This document shows positions 44,668 through 52,623 of a DNA stretch of 64,000 nt, piece after piece. The DNA comes from Candidatus Gastranaerophilales bacterium. Its GTDB lineage: Bacteria; Cyanobacteriota; Vampirovibrionia; Gastranaerophilales; Gastranaerophilaceae. The DNA is taken from assembly GCA_944324225.1 (NCBI GenBank), contig CALUVL010000006.1, forward strand, positions 1 through 64,000, in the 5' to 3' direction. Numbering within the stretch: position 1 is the first letter of the stretch; each line of letters begins with the position of its first letter. The notes below the pieces were generated by a model that did not search any database, was not told where the DNA came from, and saw only the letters and a list, made by a program, of their open reading frames with translations. The position numbers and the translations under genes are program-made.

Positions 44668-45885
44668 ATGCAAAATAAAGAATCTTTTAAATACACATGT
44701 CTATTTGGAGGCGGCGCAATCCGAGGGGCAGCGTATGCCGGAACAGTAAAAGCAATGGAAGAACTCGGAATTAATCCGCATACAATAGCAGGTTCGTCAG
44801 TAGGTTCAGTAATCGGCGGTCTGCTTGCACTTGGTTATACAGCAGACGAATTGGATGATATTTTTATAAAATTCAATTTTGAAATGTTTAGAGATGTCCA
44901 AATTTCTCTTGGGCCCAAATTTGCGCTGAGCAAAGGCGAGCTATTCTTGGACTGGATAAGAGAGCTTATTGAACAAAAGTTCTATGGTGCAAAGTATAAA
45001 AAAGGAACACATAAAGCTGTTACTTTTAAGGATATAGAGAAAGATTTAATTATCATAACCACTGATTTATCTAGTTTTGAGTGTAAAGAGTTTTCAAGGT
45101 ACGAAACGCCTGATTTTGAAATTGCAACAGCCATACGAATTTCCTGTAGTATGCCCGGACTTATGCGGCCTATAGAGTACAACAACAGAACACTTGTCGA
45201 CGGCGATCTGCAAAAAAGCTGGCCAATGTGGAAACTTTCAAAACATCTGTCTCCTGTTAATGAAAGGATACTGGAATTTCGCTTAGAGGGAGATTTTGAG
45301 GGAAACGATAAAAACATGATCGAATATCTGAATTCACTCTATGCATTTACAACCTCAATGGCAACAAAATTCATTATTGATATCTACGGGCAAAAAGACA
45401 TGTTTGACTATATTGTGATAAACACAGGCGAAACAAATATCGTCGACTTTAATATGCCTGAAGACAAACGAAAAGAACTTATGCAAATAGGTTATGACTG
45501 CACCATTAACTATTTTAAAAATGAACTTCCGATAAAAAAACAAAAACTTCTCTCAATGTATAGTCTGATACATGACAAACTTGTAAAGATTCATAAACAC
45601 CTGAAACGCAAAAATATTCTTAAAGCAAAGTCATTAACATCTGAACTCTTTATTGATTTATGTAGCTACAAAGACATAATTGAACAAAAAATTTATACGC
45701 ATGTTATTGCATTTAAAAATGCTTTCTTTGAAAATATTCAATATCCTCCGCTCTTTGGAAAAACAACATTGAACAATGAAGAAGCAATTATATCTAACCT
45801 TGGTTTAATTATAAACAACCTGGAGTCTAAAACAGAAGAATTAAATGCTTATTTAGAACAATTTCAAATACAATGCACAGTGTAA
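44668..45885 (+). CDS. Patatin-like phospholipase
   Basis: The serine hydrolase shows the oxyanion loop GGGAIRG, the nucleophile in G-S-S-V-G (Ser44) and the catalytic Asp178 in VDGD, so the Ser-Asp dyad is intact. The 405-residue protein has a helical C-terminal half (about 260-405). Family members cleave acyl chains of lipids. TATAAT at 44656-44661 is 6 nt before the ATG, so the mRNA is likely leaderless. Confidence 0.93.
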   Translation: MQNKESFKYTCLFGGGAIRGAAYAGTVKAMEELGINPHTIAGSSVGSVIGGLLALGYTADELDDIFIKFNFEMFRDVQISLGPKFALSKGELFLDWIRELIEQKFYGAKYKKGTHKAVTFKDIEKDLIIITTDLSSFECKEFSRYETPDFEIATAIRISCSMPGLMRPIEYNNRTLVDGDLQKSWPMWKLSKHLSPVNERILEFRLEGDFEGNDKNMIEYLNSLYAFTTSMATKFIIDIYGQKDMFDYIVINTGETNIVDFNMPEDKRKELMQIGYDCTINYFKNELPIKKQKLLSMYSLIHDKLVKIHKHLKRKNILKAKSLTSELFIDLCSYKDIIEQKIYTHVIAFKNAFFENIQYPPLFGKTTLNNEEAIISNLGLIINNLESKTEELNAYLEQFQIQCTV

Positions 45886-45945
45886 AGAAATTATTGACAA
45901 TAAGCCATATTTTAAATATGATTGAATAGTGATTAAAATAAGCCG

Positions 45946-46032
45946 GCCCTGATGGCGGAATCGGTAGACGCGTTGGACTTAAAATCCAATTGGGTGAATA
46001 ACTCAGTGCCAGTTCAAGTCTGGCTCAGGGCA
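45946..46032 (+). tRNA. tRNA-Leu (UAA anticodon)
   Basis: The 87-nt gene has a GCCCTGA/TCAGGGC acceptor stem, A discriminator, the anticodon loop CTTAAAA (anticodon TAA), and the long variable arm of class II tRNAs. The TTC-like T loop is GTTCAAGTC. CCA is not encoded (CAAGTA follows). Confidence 0.96.
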
Positions 46033-46035
46033 AGT

Positions 46036-46064
46036 AAAAGACTTCCTCTTGGAAGTCTTTTTTA
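46036..46064 (+). terminator. Terminator after tRNA-Leu
   Basis: AAAGACTTCC and GGAAGTCTTT form a 10-bp stem with a TCTT loop and a T tail. Confidence 0.9.
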
Positions 46065-46155
46065 TTACAATTTCTTAACATTAAATAAATAAAAAGCAAT
46101 TTTTGGGAATTAATATACTTATTATATATATAATATATAATAGAGAGTATAGAAT

Positions 46156-47034
46156 ATGAGTTTAAAATTTAATCTGGATACTTTTGGACAAAATCTGCAA
46201 AAAGTCGGACAGGGTTTAATGCAAGGCGGTCTTTTAATAGGAACCACAAGCATGATTCACCGAGGCGGATTTTACGGCTCTAGCATCTGGGGTTGCGGCG
46301 GAGGTTTTATGACCGGCGGCTGCATGCCTCCTTTAAATATATGGCATCCAATGTACGGCCCTCCGTCTAATCCATATCTTACGCAACAAGGGCTTAATAT
46401 TGCATACCAGCAAGGCGCTGCCAGAATGGCACAAATTATGCAGGAAATGAAAAACCCGCAAATACCGGAGGTTCAAGAGTCAACTCAGCCATCTCCGCAG
46501 AATGTTACACCTGAAATAGGGAAGCAGCTTGATCAGGCATTGCAAAACCAGGGCGAATACTCACTCGTTTCAAATGAGTGGACAAAGTTAAACGAGAAAG
46601 CAGAAAAAACTCCGGAGGAAGAAGAAACTCTAAAAACAGTGTATGATAATTCTATACAAACAACAGCTTCTTCATACCTGAAATTTATTGACCAAAAATT
46701 AGGCACAGATGATAACAAATTGACAAAAGACGAATTCACCAACTATATTATCTATTCAACAATAGGAGAAAACGCAACTGCAGAACAAAAAGCGAAGATT
46801 AAAACCTTTGCAGACAATGCATTTGCAAATCTAAACCTTAATAACGACGACAAGATAAGTGCTGAAGAAATTGCGGATTTATTAAAATATATAGACGCAT
46901 CAACAGACGGCAAACTTGACGGCAAAATAACCAGTGAAGGTTTTGGACTGGCAATTGAAAAAATCATAAAACCTGCACAAGCTCAGGGCAATTCTTTATT
47001 TGAGAAATTTCCGCTAATGGGAGGTAATGAATAA
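46156..47034 (+). CDS. Gly-rich protein with EF-hand-like C-terminal domain
   Basis: The 292-residue protein has a short hydrophobic Gly/Met-rich N-terminal half (GGLLIGTTSMIHRGG...GGGFMTGGC) and a Pro/Gln linker. The C-terminal half has EF-hand-like loops: DQKLGTDDNKLTKDEF, NLNNDDKISAEEI and DASTDGKLDGKITSE. No signal peptide. The Gly-rich start recalls the INNFGGG proteins at 55-57 kb. Its last 21 bases overlap the convergent csaB-type gene. Calcium binding is inferred from the loops only. Confidence 0.78.
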   Translation: MSLKFNLDTFGQNLQKVGQGLMQGGLLIGTTSMIHRGGFYGSSIWGCGGGFMTGGCMPPLNIWHPMYGPPSNPYLTQQGLNIAYQQGAARMAQIMQEMKNPQIPEVQESTQPSPQNVTPEIGKQLDQALQNQGEYSLVSNEWTKLNEKAEKTPEEEETLKTVYDNSIQTTASSYLKFIDQKLGTDDNKLTKDEFTNYIIYSTIGENATAEQKAKIKTFADNAFANLNLNNDDKISAEEIADLLKYIDASTDGKLDGKITSEGFGLAIEKIIKPAQAQGNSLFEKFPLMGGNE

Positions 47035-48042
47035 TTTTTCAATTCCTGACCAATCTAGATGTTTTGAACTTGCGAAATCTTTTAATTTTGAGGAATTAAG
47101 AGATTTTAATTTGTAAAAAAGTTCATCATAGCTGTTATTATCTGATTCAAGCGAAATAAGCGGTATAGAAGCCTCTTCTGCAAGTTTTTCCACCTTTATA
47201 TCATAATTTATACCTGCAGTCTTAACACCGGCCTTTAAAGCCGCAATAACAGCGTGAAATCTCATAGCAATCATACAGTCAAGCTGGGCAATACGTTTAA
47301 ATGTTTCTGTTCTGTTTTTATAATAGATTACTTTTGTATCAACATCAGGACATTTATTTTTTAAAATATTCTCGAAATGCAAACAAATCTCTTTATCCAG
47401 AGCTTCCTGAAAAACAAAAAGTTCTATTTTACGATTCGAAAAATGTTTAAGAATATTATCTGCAAGCTCATTCAAGAATTTTTCATTAACAGAAGAAAAT
47501 GCTCTTAATTGAATGCCAACCGCAAAATTTTTCGGCACATCCGATATTTTGATATTATAAACAGGATCATTAACCTGAACAGCATTAATTCCCCAGCTTT
47601 GCAAAAGTTCATAACTTTTCTTATCTCTTACTGACACATACCTGACCCTTGAAAGTACAGATTTAACTATTTTCTGTGAAATCTTGCGTTTTAAAGGTCC
47701 AATACCTTGCGCAAAAACAATTACATCCTTTTCAAAAAACAAAGCACAAGAAATTACAAAAGAATAATACAATAGACTTTTAAGACTTGTAACATCTTGC
47801 AAAAGGCTTCCACCGCCCGACACAAGAATGTCAGATGCCGAAATGGCTCTTAAAACGCTTTTTATATCAAAATTTTTAACCGCCTTTACACCGTAATCAG
47901 CGGATGTCTTTGAAGGATTTGCAGAAATAACCGTAATATCAGAATTCAGCGACTTCAATTTGTCGCATAAAACAGACAGAATTGCATCATCTCCAAAATT
48001 ATCAAATCCGTAATATCCTGATATTACGACTTTTTTAGGCAT
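47014..48042 (-). CDS. csaB: Polysaccharide pyruvyl transferase (CsaB)
   Basis: It adds ketal-linked pyruvate to cell-wall polysaccharide, allowing SLH-domain proteins to bind. VVISGYYGFDNFGDDAILSV, SGGGSLLQD and VRDKKSYELLQ are CsaB/PF04230 motifs. ATG at 48042 follows AAAGGAGG; an in-frame ATG at 48075 is upstream of that site. It is 342 residues and overlaps kdgK by 8 nt, so it is coupled to the KDG genes, an unusual pairing. Confidence 0.92.
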   Translation of the reverse strand: MPKKVVISGYYGFDNFGDDAILSVLCDKLKSLNSDITVISANPSKTSADYGVKAVKNFDIKSVLRAISASDILVSGGGSLLQDVTSLKSLLYYSFVISCALFFEKDVIVFAQGIGPLKRKISQKIVKSVLSRVRYVSVRDKKSYELLQSWGINAVQVNDPVYNIKISDVPKNFAVGIQLRAFSSVNEKFLNELADNILKHFSNRKIELFVFQEALDKEICLHFENILKNKCPDVDTKVIYYKNRTETFKRIAQLDCMIAMRFHAVIAALKAGVKTAGINYDIKVEKLAEEASIPLISLESDNNSYDELFYKLKSLNSSKLKDFASSKHLDWSGIEKLFITSH

Positions 48043-48985
48043 TAAAGCCTCCTTTTTCAAAAATGGAGTAAACATCTTCTTTATAAGGGATTGACTTGAT
48101 TGCGCCTAAACCTTTTGCTTGCAGCCCGGCGACTATTGAGGCAAATCTTGTCGATTCATAAGGGGTTAGTCCATGTGTAATAGCATGCAAAAATCCGCCG
48201 TTAAAGGCATCACCCGAACAGGTTGTATCAACAACATCATGCGCATAAAATTCACTGAACACAATATTTCCGTTATATCCAGTATAATATCCGCCTGTAT
48301 TTGAATCTTTAATTACAATTATACTAACCCCCATATCCCAGATATTTTTCATAATATTTTCAAGTGAATCTATTTCCAAAATATTCGTTGTATCATACTT
48401 TGCACTCATAAAAAGTATGTCTACATCTGAAATCACTGCGTGAAAATCTTCTCTAGCAGTTTCCGGTGTAGTAATTTGCAGTGAAAAATTAGGGTCATAA
48501 GCTGTCATTACGTCATTGTTCTTTGCATATTTATATGCGGAAGCAACAGCTTCTTTAGCGGAAATTGAAAGTGATTGGGTTACACCTGACGCATAAACAA
48601 CTTTAGCATTTGCAATATAGTTTTCAGAAATATCTTCAAGAGAAAGCCTTGCGGGCGCAATCCTCTTTCGGTAATATGCAAACTCTTTTTTGCATCCCTC
48701 CGGTCTTGCAATAAAATATATACCGTTCGGCTCAGGTGATGACTTAACCTGTGAGATATCAAGACCTTCATCACTCCAGCTTTTAAGAAGATAATCTTTG
48801 AAAACATCTTCGCCGACTCTTGTTATAAAGCCGACTCTTGAGCCTGCACGTGAAGCCGCAACAGCAGCAGCGAGGGCATCTCCGCCGTAATATTTTTTAA
48901 GACAATCAGCCTCGCATAAATGAACATCACTTGAAAGTTCAATAAGACTTTCACCTATCGTAATAACATCTAATTTTTCTTCCAT
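48035..48985 (-). CDS. kdgK: 2-keto-3-deoxygluconate kinase (PfkB family)
   Basis: A ribokinase-fold sugar kinase of 316 residues with the start ITIGESLIELSSDV, GGDALAAAVAASRAGS and the PfkB motif DTTCSGDAFNGGFLHA, whose Asp is the catalytic base. The adjoining KDPG aldolase supports KDG as substrate. It begins 1 nt after the eda stop. Confidence 0.9.
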   Translation of the reverse strand: MEEKLDVITIGESLIELSSDVHLCEADCLKKYYGGDALAAAVAASRAGSRVGFITRVGEDVFKDYLLKSWSDEGLDISQVKSSPEPNGIYFIARPEGCKKEFAYYRKRIAPARLSLEDISENYIANAKVVYASGVTQSLSISAKEAVASAYKYAKNNDVMTAYDPNFSLQITTPETAREDFHAVISDVDILFMSAKYDTTNILEIDSLENIMKNIWDMGVSIIVIKDSNTGGYYTGYNGNIVFSEFYAHDVVDTTCSGDAFNGGFLHAITHGLTPYESTRFASIVAGLQAKGLGAIKSIPYKEDVYSIFEKGGFNA

Positions 48986-48986
48986 A

Positions 48987-49595
48987 CTAATCCTTTAATT
49001 CTTTAAGAATATTTTTAACCCTCCCGGTGACTTCTGAATAAGAATAACCGCTTAAAAGATCTCTACCGACTCCGACAGCAACAGCACCCGCTTTAATATA
49101 ATCCTTAATCTCTGACAATTTAGCGGCTCCTGTTGGCATAATATTTAAAAAAGGCATGGGTCTAAGCAAATTTTCCAAATAAGAAACGCCGCCAAGAGCA
49201 GATATCGGGTAAACTTTTATAAGAGGAACTCTTGCTTTCCAGGCAGAATAAGCTTCATTTGCAGTAGAAGCTCCCGCAATAAACGGAACCTGTCTGTCTT
49301 TAGAGAATTTAACAAGATTCATCTGGAAAATTGGTGAAGATAATACTTCAGCACCTGCATCAACGGCAGTCTGCGCCTGAAGAGAAGTTATTATTCCGCC
49401 TGCGCAGACTTTTGCATGCTTTGAAACTTCATCAATTACATAATAAATATCAGGATTGACAACGTTAATTTCCATAAATTTTATTCCGCCGTCAATCAGT
49501 GCAAAAGCAGTATCTCTTACTTTTTGCGGATCTCTGCTTCTTATAATCGGAAACAATTTTTCCTGTGATAATAATTTTACTAAATTTTCGTTCAT
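48987..49595 (-). CDS. eda: KDPG / 4-hydroxy-2-oxoglutarate aldolase
   Basis: It cleaves 2-keto-3-deoxy-6-phosphogluconate to pyruvate and glyceraldehyde-3-phosphate. The Schiff-base Lys is in PLIKVYPISALGG, and the phosphate site in IMPTGA; length 202 is typical. Edd is absent, so the pair with kdgK suggests use of KDG from uronates rather than a full Entner-Doudoroff route. AAAGGAT precedes the ATG. Confidence 0.95.
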   Translation of the reverse strand: MNENLVKLLSQEKLFPIIRSRDPQKVRDTAFALIDGGIKFMEINVVNPDIYYVIDEVSKHAKVCAGGIITSLQAQTAVDAGAEVLSSPIFQMNLVKFSKDRQVPFIAGASTANEAYSAWKARVPLIKVYPISALGGVSYLENLLRPMPFLNIMPTGAAKLSEIKDYIKAGAVAVGVGRDLLSGYSYSEVTGRVKNILKELKD

Positions 49596-49643
49596 AATCT
49601 ATCCTTTTTTTGTAATTTATTATATCATAAAATAAGGAGGGGT

Positions 49644-51596
49644 ATGAAAAACTTAAAATCCAAAGCATTTTTTATATATTCTTTTATATTTTACATAATA
49701 CTTTCGATAGTATTAATTTTAATATCATGGCAGATTTTTGAACCTAATGCATATAATTTTATGGTAAAGAACTTTACGGCTCTTGAAAATGCCTCGGATG
49801 ATATTGTGCTTGTGGTTATTGATGACAAATCCACTGCAAAATACCGCTGGCCGTGGAAAAGAGAATTGTATGCTAAAATATTTGAATATTTGAATGATTA
49901 CTGCGACACAAAGCTTATCGGATTTGATGCTATTGTGGCAAACCTTGACAAAGATAATCCGCAGTCAGACAAAGAGTTTTTTGATACAGTAAAAAAGACA
50001 AATAATCTGGTTGTCGGGTTCAGCCTGATTGATGACAAACCTCTTGATGCAAAAGCAGCTGAGATTTACGAACAGGCATTTTACGATAAATTCGGCACAA
50101 ATATTGAAGACAAACGTGAAAAATATATTTACCCTTCTAAATACGGAAGCTTTTCAAAATTTCCGAAAGAATATTTTGATGCAGTCAAAGCCACAGGATC
50201 AGTAAATTCAACCAGATCCCCTTCCAATGGATATTTAATTTTTAATGATCTTATAATCTCACTCAATAAAAAATATTATCCGTCATTATCTTTAAAAATG
50301 TACATGCTTTTAAATGGGGCTGACAAACTTACCATGTATGACGAGAGTGTTGTTGTAGAGAAAACCGGTCTTACAATTCCGACAATGGTAAGCTATAACG
50401 GCATTCACAACTACATCAAATTTTATAAAATTAAAAACAGAACATCATTTTCACATAAAAAATACTCTGCGGTTGATATTCTGGATTCACTGGACAAAAT
50501 AAAAGCCGGAAAACCACCGGTTATTAAGCCTGAAGAACTTAAAGGGAAAATCGTTTTTGTAGGCGGTAACGCAAAAGCGTCAGCAATAAAAGTTATAGAT
50601 GCTCAACCTACGCCAATGCTTCACGAACATCCGGGAGTCGATATTCAGGCTATAAATCTAAGCAACTTTATTAAAAATGATATAATGAAAATAAGTTCGC
50701 TTAAATTTGATTTATTTGTAATTTTAATTTTGAGTATTTTTACTTTTGCAATTATCAACCGATTTTCAGTATTCAAGTCGATATTTATTCTTGTGTTAAC
50801 AGCGCTTGGATATTTAGGACTTGCAGGATTTTGCTACAGACATGACTTTGGAGTAAATGTTGTTACGCCGCTTGGCATACAGCTTATTACGATGATTTTT
50901 GCATATTCTTACAGATTTATAGTTGAGGGCAAGAACAAAGAAAAAATTAAACAGGCAATGGGCAAATACCTGTCACAGGATATTATGCAGAATGTTGTAA
51001 AAAACATAGACGACATCAAGCTTGGCGGAAAACGTGCAAATGTAACTGTTCTTTTTGCAGACATTCGTGGCTTTACAAGCATGAGCGAAAAGATGACGGC
51101 GGAAGAAGTTTCCAAAATTTTGAATGAATACTTCACAGAAATAGAGCCGATAATAACCAAATACAACGGAGTAATTAACAAATTTATCGGTGACGCTGTA
51201 ATGGCGATATTTGGAGAACCTATACAGGATTTGAATCACCCTGTAAATGCTGTCAAATGCGCCTATGAAATGCTTAGAAAAGTTGATGAACTACGTGACA
51301 AATGGCTTTTTGAAGGCAAACCAAAGATCGAAATAGGTATCGGAATTAATACAGGCGATGCATTTGTAGGGAATATAGGCTCTGAAAAACGTCTTGAATA
51401 CACGGTTATCGGAGACACGGTAAACCTTGCAAGTCGTATTGAAAGCTACAACAAAGTTTACCGCACCAATTTCCTTATAAGCAGTTCTACTTACTCTCAT
51501 GTCAGCAATATAGCAGACGTAATAAAAATAAGCGAGGTTACAATCCGCGGAAAAGCAAAAAAGATGGATATCTATGAAGTTTTGCGGATAAGTTAA
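49644..51596 (+). CDS. CHASE2-domain class III adenylate cyclase
   Basis: A membrane helix (about 8-28), a large extracytoplasmic CHASE2 sensor (about 35-345), three membrane helices (about 350-425) and the catalytic domain (about 460-645). Metal-binding Asp473 (LFADIRGF) and Asp517 (FIGDAVMAIFG), substrate-specifying Lys513 (NKFIGD) and Asp591 (VIGDTVNLASR) match adenylate cyclase, so it makes cAMP in response to an external signal. Strong AAGGAGGGG precedes the ATG. It converges on the XRE gene. Confidence 0.95.
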   Translation: MKNLKSKAFFIYSFIFYIILSIVLILISWQIFEPNAYNFMVKNFTALENASDDIVLVVIDDKSTAKYRWPWKRELYAKIFEYLNDYCDTKLIGFDAIVANLDKDNPQSDKEFFDTVKKTNNLVVGFSLIDDKPLDAKAAEIYEQAFYDKFGTNIEDKREKYIYPSKYGSFSKFPKEYFDAVKATGSVNSTRSPSNGYLIFNDLIISLNKKYYPSLSLKMYMLLNGADKLTMYDESVVVEKTGLTIPTMVSYNGIHNYIKFYKIKNRTSFSHKKYSAVDILDSLDKIKAGKPPVIKPEELKGKIVFVGGNAKASAIKVIDAQPTPMLHEHPGVDIQAINLSNFIKNDIMKISSLKFDLFVILILSIFTFAIINRFSVFKSIFILVLTALGYLGLAGFCYRHDFGVNVVTPLGIQLITMIFAYSYRFIVEGKNKEKIKQAMGKYLSQDIMQNVVKNIDDIKLGGKRANVTVLFADIRGFTSMSEKMTAEEVSKILNEYFTEIEPIITKYNGVINKFIGDAVMAIFGEPIQDLNHPVNAVKCAYEMLRKVDELRDKWLFEGKPKIEIGIGINTGDAFVGNIGSEKRLEYTVIGDTVNLASRIESYNKVYRTNFLISSSTYSHVSNIADVIKISEVTIRGKAKKMDIYEVLRIS

Positions 51597-51826
51597 ATTT
51601 CAAGATTTTTAAATATCAACAATTCATAAGGCTCATATTCAAGAGCAGTTGCTATTTTTTCAACAACATCAAGTGTAGGTGATGAAGTTTGCGCTTCAAT
51701 TTGCGTAAGCGTAGATCTGCCGATTCCGGCAAGTTCAGCAAGCTTTTCCTGTGAGTAGCGTCGTTTTGTACGTTCAAATCGAACGCGTGTTGCAAACTTT
51801 TTAGCTAAAGTTGATATATTGGTCAT
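51593..51826 (-). CDS. XRE/Cro-type HTH regulator, partner of prepilin module 1
   Basis: The 77-residue protein is a bare HTH domain (YSQEKLAELAGIGRSTLTQIEAQTSSPTLDVVEKIATAL) with a short tail, as in phage-type repressors and antitoxin-like regulators. Its ATG at 51826 has no ribosome site. A TATAAC box lies exactly 6 nt before it and inside one arm of an inverted repeat, so it should be autoregulated and leaderless. It is divergent from the prepilin gene. Confidence 0.92.
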   Translation of the reverse strand: MTNISTLAKKFATRVRFERTKRRYSQEKLAELAGIGRSTLTQIEAQTSSPTLDVVEKIATALEYEPYELLIFKNLEI

Positions 51827-51828
51827 AA

Positions 51829-51875
51829 TGTCGTTATATTAACATCTTGACAATATAACGACAATACGTTATTAT
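51829..51875. promoter_or_regulatory. Divergent operator-promoter of prepilin module 1
   Basis: A perfect 12-bp inverted repeat, TGTCGTTATATT (51829-51840) and AATATAACGACA (51852-51863), spaced 11 bp. The plus-strand prepilin promoter TTGACA (51847-51852), 17 bp, TATTAT (51870-51875) overlaps the right arm; the minus-strand -10 TATAAC (51833-51838) lies in the left arm. A dimeric repressor bound here would block both. Confidence 0.75.
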
Positions 51876-51927
51876 AATATTATTGACGTTATTATATCTG
51901 TATTATTATAATTACAACGGAGGATAT

Positions 51928-52602
51928 GTGAAACCATTAAAAGCTTTTACAATGGCGGAAGTCCTGATAACACTTGGTGTAATCGGGATAGTCGCCTGTA
52001 TGACAATGCCTGGAGTTATAAAGAATTATCAGAAAAAAGTCACTGTTGAACGTCTTAAACAGACATATTCAATGATGCAGCAGGCTGTCAGATTATCAGA
52101 AGTTCAAAACGGCTCAAGCGAAGACTGGATTTTGCCAGCTTATGCAAGCCCCGGGGACACAAATGCAACTGAATCATTTGTAAAAATGTATTATGAACCT
52201 TATCTTCAAACCATACACAGAGATAAATTAGCGTCCTCCGGTACACCATACGACTATTACTATTACACAAACGACGGACAAAAAGTTGAAAATGCAGGCC
52301 ACACACACTACAGCATAGCTTTGATAAACGGGGTTTATCTTCACTTTAACGCACATTATGGCGTATCACAGTATATTACTCTCCGAGTGGACATTAACGG
52401 AAAACAAAATCCAAATACAATAGGCATTGATACTTTTTACATGCACGCATATCCTAAAATGGAACTGATTGGAGAAGGAGATGACAAAAAAACTCTGCTA
52501 GAAAACTGCAAAACACCGGCACGTGCTGATTTACAGTCCTACTGCGGAGCACTTATTATGGCTGACGGGTGGGAAATCAGAGATGACTACCCATGGCACT
52601 GA
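51928..52602 (+). CDS. Type IV prepilin-like protein, module 1
   Basis: The leader VKPLKA precedes FTMAEVLITLGVIGIVACM, the prepilin peptidase site with Glu5 and the hydrophobic helix. The start is GTG at 51928 behind GGAGG; an ATG at 51883 gives an extra Tyr-rich leader and is less likely. The globular head (about 45-224) has Cys in ENCKTPARADLQSYCG and ends GWEIRDDYPWH. It is a minor or species-specific pilin/pseudopilin, exported by a type IV pilus or type II system. The partner at 61330 shares the C-terminal pattern. Confidence 0.9.
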   Translation: MKPLKAFTMAEVLITLGVIGIVACMTMPGVIKNYQKKVTVERLKQTYSMMQQAVRLSEVQNGSSEDWILPAYASPGDTNATESFVKMYYEPYLQTIHRDKLASSGTPYDYYYYTNDGQKVENAGHTHYSIALINGVYLHFNAHYGVSQYITLRVDINGKQNPNTIGIDTFYMHAYPKMELIGEGDDKKTLLENCKTPARADLQSYCGALIMADGWEIRDDYPWH

Positions 52603-52623
52603 TGATTATGATACAATCTACTT

